Part shown: one piece after another, positions 29,734 to 31,008 of the stretch
Position numbering within the stretch: position 1 is the first letter of the stretch
Layout: each line of letters begins with the position of its first letter
Source of the DNA: Peptoniphilus_A hominis
GTDB lineage: Bacteria; Bacillota; Clostridia; Tissierellales; Peptoniphilaceae
Reading direction: 5' to 3'
DNA: 31,008 nt
Assembly (NCBI RefSeq): GCF_040096015.1
Contig: NZ_JBBMFO010000026.1
Location: forward strand, 1 to 31,008
Notes under the pieces: model-generated
What the model saw: only the letters and a program-made list of their open reading frames with translations
Told to the model about the DNA's origin: nothing
Databases searched by the model: none
Program-made: the position numbers and the translations under genes

Positions 29734-30231
29734 TTATTTATTAAAACTTTCCCTCTTACTTCTTCTATAGCCGAGAAAAGCAATTAAAATAACCACTACA
29801 AAATATTTAATAAGGGTATTTCTTCTGTCCTCATTTTTTTCAGACTTGACATCAATTTTTAAAGGATCTTTTTCTAAATCAATCTTAAGCAAATTCTTGT
29901 ATTTATAATTACTAGCCACAGTATTAATTGATTTATCTCTAGTCATAAAATCGTCGTCAAGATTATATCTATCAAAGAAAATAGATTTAGAATAAATAAA
30001 CACATAAAATTCATCATTTTTTAACTTATAAATATATAACTTGTTATAATTAATGTCCTCCTTTAACTTTAGGGAGTAAATATTAAAATTTTCTTTTTCA
30101 AGACTTAACTTATTATTATTTTCAATATCCTTCTCTATTATAGTATAAATTTTATTGCCATTTAGAGTAAAAAATAAAATAAAGATAATTGCAGCAAGGT
30201 AAAATACTAAATAAAATTTTTTCTTCAACAT
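29734..30231 (-). CDS. Two-TM membrane protein, unknown family
   Basis: A 165-residue protein with a basic N-terminus (MLKKKF), membrane segment ~6-23, a polar, lysine-rich ~110-residue domain with many Tyr and Asn, and a second membrane segment ~140-155 followed by YRRSKRES. The middle domain is probably outside the cell. I chose the ATG at 30231, with GGAGG upstream; the open frame runs to 30375 but that part covers a tRNA gene. It stands alone between a terminator and the tRNA cluster. No family is recognised. Confidence 0.65.
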   Translation of the reverse strand: MLKKKFYLVFYLAAIIFILFFTLNGNKIYTIIEKDIENNNKLSLEKENFNIYSLKLKEDINYNKLYIYKLKNDEFYVFIYSKSIFFDRYNLDDDFMTRDKSINTVASNYKYKNLLKIDLEKDPLKIDVKSEKNEDRRNTLIKYFVVVILIAFLGYRRSKRESFNK

Positions 30232-30306
30232 AGATTTCCTCCAACATTTTTTAATTATAACATATTTATTTAACAAGTGAAAAATGTGAGTTAAAAACTT
30301 AGAAAA

Positions 30307-30334
30307 TAAAAAAATCTGTAGAATAAGCCTACAG
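30307..30334 (-). terminator. Terminator of the tRNA cluster
   Basis: Stem CTGTAG/CTACAG (30316-30321, 30329-30334), 7-nt loop, followed by ATTTTTTT on the minus strand. Confidence 0.78.
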
Positions 30335-30342
30335 AATAAAAA

Positions 30343-30418
30343 TGGTGACCCATGCGCGATTCGAACGCGCGACACCTTGATTAAAAGTCAAGTGCTCTGC
30401 CGACTGAGCTAATGGGTC
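30343..30418 (-). tRNA. tRNA-Lys (UUU), copy 1
   Basis: A complete 76-nt cloverleaf with encoded CCA. The anticodon stem-loop CTTGA-CTTTTAA-TCAAG reads anticodon TTT, and the T-arm is GCGCG-TTCGAAT-CGCGC. It is identical in sequence to the copy at 30578-30653. Confidence 0.96.
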
Positions 30419-30437
30419 AGAAAAATAAATTTTCAAT

Positions 30438-30462
30438 AAAAAATCTGTGATAAACACAGATT
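30438..30462 (-). terminator. Internal terminator between tRNA-Ser and the last tRNA-Lys
   Basis: Perfect 8-bp stem AATCTGTG/CACAGATT (30442-30449, 30455-30462), 5-nt loop, then a T run on the minus strand. It lies inside the tRNA cluster, so the last tRNA-Lys may be made by read-through or from an undetected promoter. Confidence 0.7.
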
Positions 30463-30467
30463 AAAAA

Positions 30468-30556
30468 TGGCGGAGAGGAAGGGATTCGAACCCTTGTGGG
30501 CTTGCACCCTAACGGTTTTCAAGACCGCCCCGTTATGACCACTTCGGTACCTCTCC
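30468..30556 (-). tRNA. tRNA-Ser (UGA)
   Basis: An 89-nt class II tRNA with a long variable arm and encoded CCA. The anticodon loop CTTGAAA reads anticodon TGA. Acceptor GGAGAGG pairs with CCTCTCC. Confidence 0.95.
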
Positions 30557-30577
30557 ACAAATATAAAATTTTAAAAA

Positions 30578-30653
30578 TGGTGACCCATGCGCGATTCGAA
30601 CGCGCGACACCTTGATTAAAAGTCAAGTGCTCTGCCGACTGAGCTAATGGGTC
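30578..30653 (-). tRNA. tRNA-Lys (UUU), copy 2
   Basis: Identical 76-nt sequence to copy 1, with encoded CCA and anticodon TTT. The two copies flank tRNA-Ser. Confidence 0.96.
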
Positions 30654-30662
30654 ATATATTAA

Positions 30663-30738
30663 TGGCTGGGGTGGCAGGACTCGAACCTACGCATGCCAGA
30701 GTCAAAGTCTGGTGCCTTACCGACTTGGCTACACCCCA
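30663..30738 (-). tRNA. tRNA-Gln (UUG)
   Basis: Complete cloverleaf with encoded CCA. Anticodon arm CCAGA-CTTTGAC-TCTGG reads anticodon TTG; acceptor TGGGGTG pairs with CACCCCA. Confidence 0.95.
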
Positions 30739-30752
30739 ATGCTATTTAGGTT

Positions 30753-30829
30753 TGGCGCACCTAGGAGGATTCGAACCCCCGGCACACGGATTAGAAGTCC
30801 GTTGCTCTATCCTACTGAGCTATAGGTGC
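30753..30829 (-). tRNA. tRNA-Arg (UCU)
   Basis: A 77-nt cloverleaf with encoded CCA. Anticodon arm ACGGA-CTTCTAA-TCCGT reads anticodon TCT; acceptor GCACCTA pairs with TAGGTGC. Confidence 0.95.
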
Positions 30830-30834
30830 TTATA

Positions 30835-30908
30835 TGGAGCGGGTGAAGGGAATCGAACCCTCGCAACCAGCTTGGAAGGCTGGGGCTCTACCACTGAGCT
30901 ACACCCGC
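30835..30908 (-). tRNA. tRNA-Gly (UCC)
   Basis: A 74-nt cloverleaf with encoded CCA. Anticodon arm CCAGC-CTTCCAA-GCTGG reads anticodon TCC; acceptor GCGGGTG pairs with CACCCGC. Confidence 0.95.
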
Positions 30909-30931
30909 ATGAGTAAATTTTGAATTTTAAA

Positions 30932-31008
30932 TGGTGGAGGAGAGTGGATTTGAACCACTGAAAGCTAAGCTAACGGATTTACAGTCCGTCCCCTTTGGCC
31001 AACTCGGG
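30932..31008 (-). tRNA. tRNA-Tyr (GUA), 5' end beyond the window
   Basis: The 3' part of a class II tRNA with encoded CCA and long variable arm. The anticodon arm ACGGA-CTGTAAA-TCCGT reads anticodon GTA. The acceptor 5' strand lies past the right edge. Confidence 0.93.

Noticed and set aside
30647..30916. Open frame reading across tRNA-Gln, tRNA-Arg and tRNA-Gly on the plus strand
   Set aside because: It is the antisense of tRNA genes; its pieces (GVAGLEPTHARVK, GFEPPAHGL) are the well-known false translation of tRNA complements.

Overview
The window comes from an AT-rich, low-G+C anaerobic Firmicute. Gene content (clostridial thiolase/crotonase/3-hydroxybutyryl-CoA dehydrogenase, hybrid cluster protein, methionine gamma-lyase, T-box control, no respiratory genes) and protein style suggest an amino-acid-fermenting, Gram-positive anaerobic coccus of the Peptoniphilus/Anaerococcus type. 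This placement is inference from style, not a database match. Almost every gene runs on the minus strand; the exceptions are a LysR regulator and a transporter/methionine gamma-lyase pair.

Layout. 1-1522: a possible insertion-sequence end and an orphan radical SAM/SPASM enzyme. 1768-5262: a compact unknown locus with a histidine kinase and NarL-type response regulator flanked by small membrane proteins. Two of these are tandem paralogues. Two separate small genes share a nearly identical 26-bp promoter box and similar terminators. 5276-8552: maoC-thl-crt-hbd, C4 acyl-CoA metabolism with hydratases of both expected stereochemistries. 8623-12889: ywlC-rpiB-upp-tagO-mnaA operon (tRNA modification, sugar phosphate, uracil salvage, wall polymer precursors). 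12943-15997: M20 amidohydrolase and an LtaS-like sulfatase-fold enzyme. 16124-17029: L-2-hydroxyacid dehydrogenase. 17030-17773: a regulatory-rich gap with a putative small RNA or attenuator, an eight-copy ~25-bp AT-rich repeat, a terminator whose loop equals the anti-Shine-Dalgarno sequence, and a long interrupted palindrome at the LysR promoter.

17774-26477: LysR, HtrA protease, metNIQ methionine ABC transporter behind a T-box with an apparent AUG specifier, hcp behind a Crp/Fnr-shaped palindrome at -41.5, then a three-gene envelope redox module (48-residue CXXC peptide, polyferredoxin-like membrane protein, TlpA-like lipoprotein thioredoxin). The CXXC peptide gene is short and easily missed. 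26941-29604: NhaC-family transporter and methionine gamma-lyase, which with metNIQ point to methionine uptake and catabolism. 29734-31008: an unknown two-TM protein and seven tRNA genes (Tyr partial, Gly, Arg, Gln, Lys, Ser, Lys).

Most novel-looking parts: the two-component/small-membrane-protein locus with its shared promoter box, the CXXC-peptide redox module, and the non-coding content of 17.1-17.7 kb.
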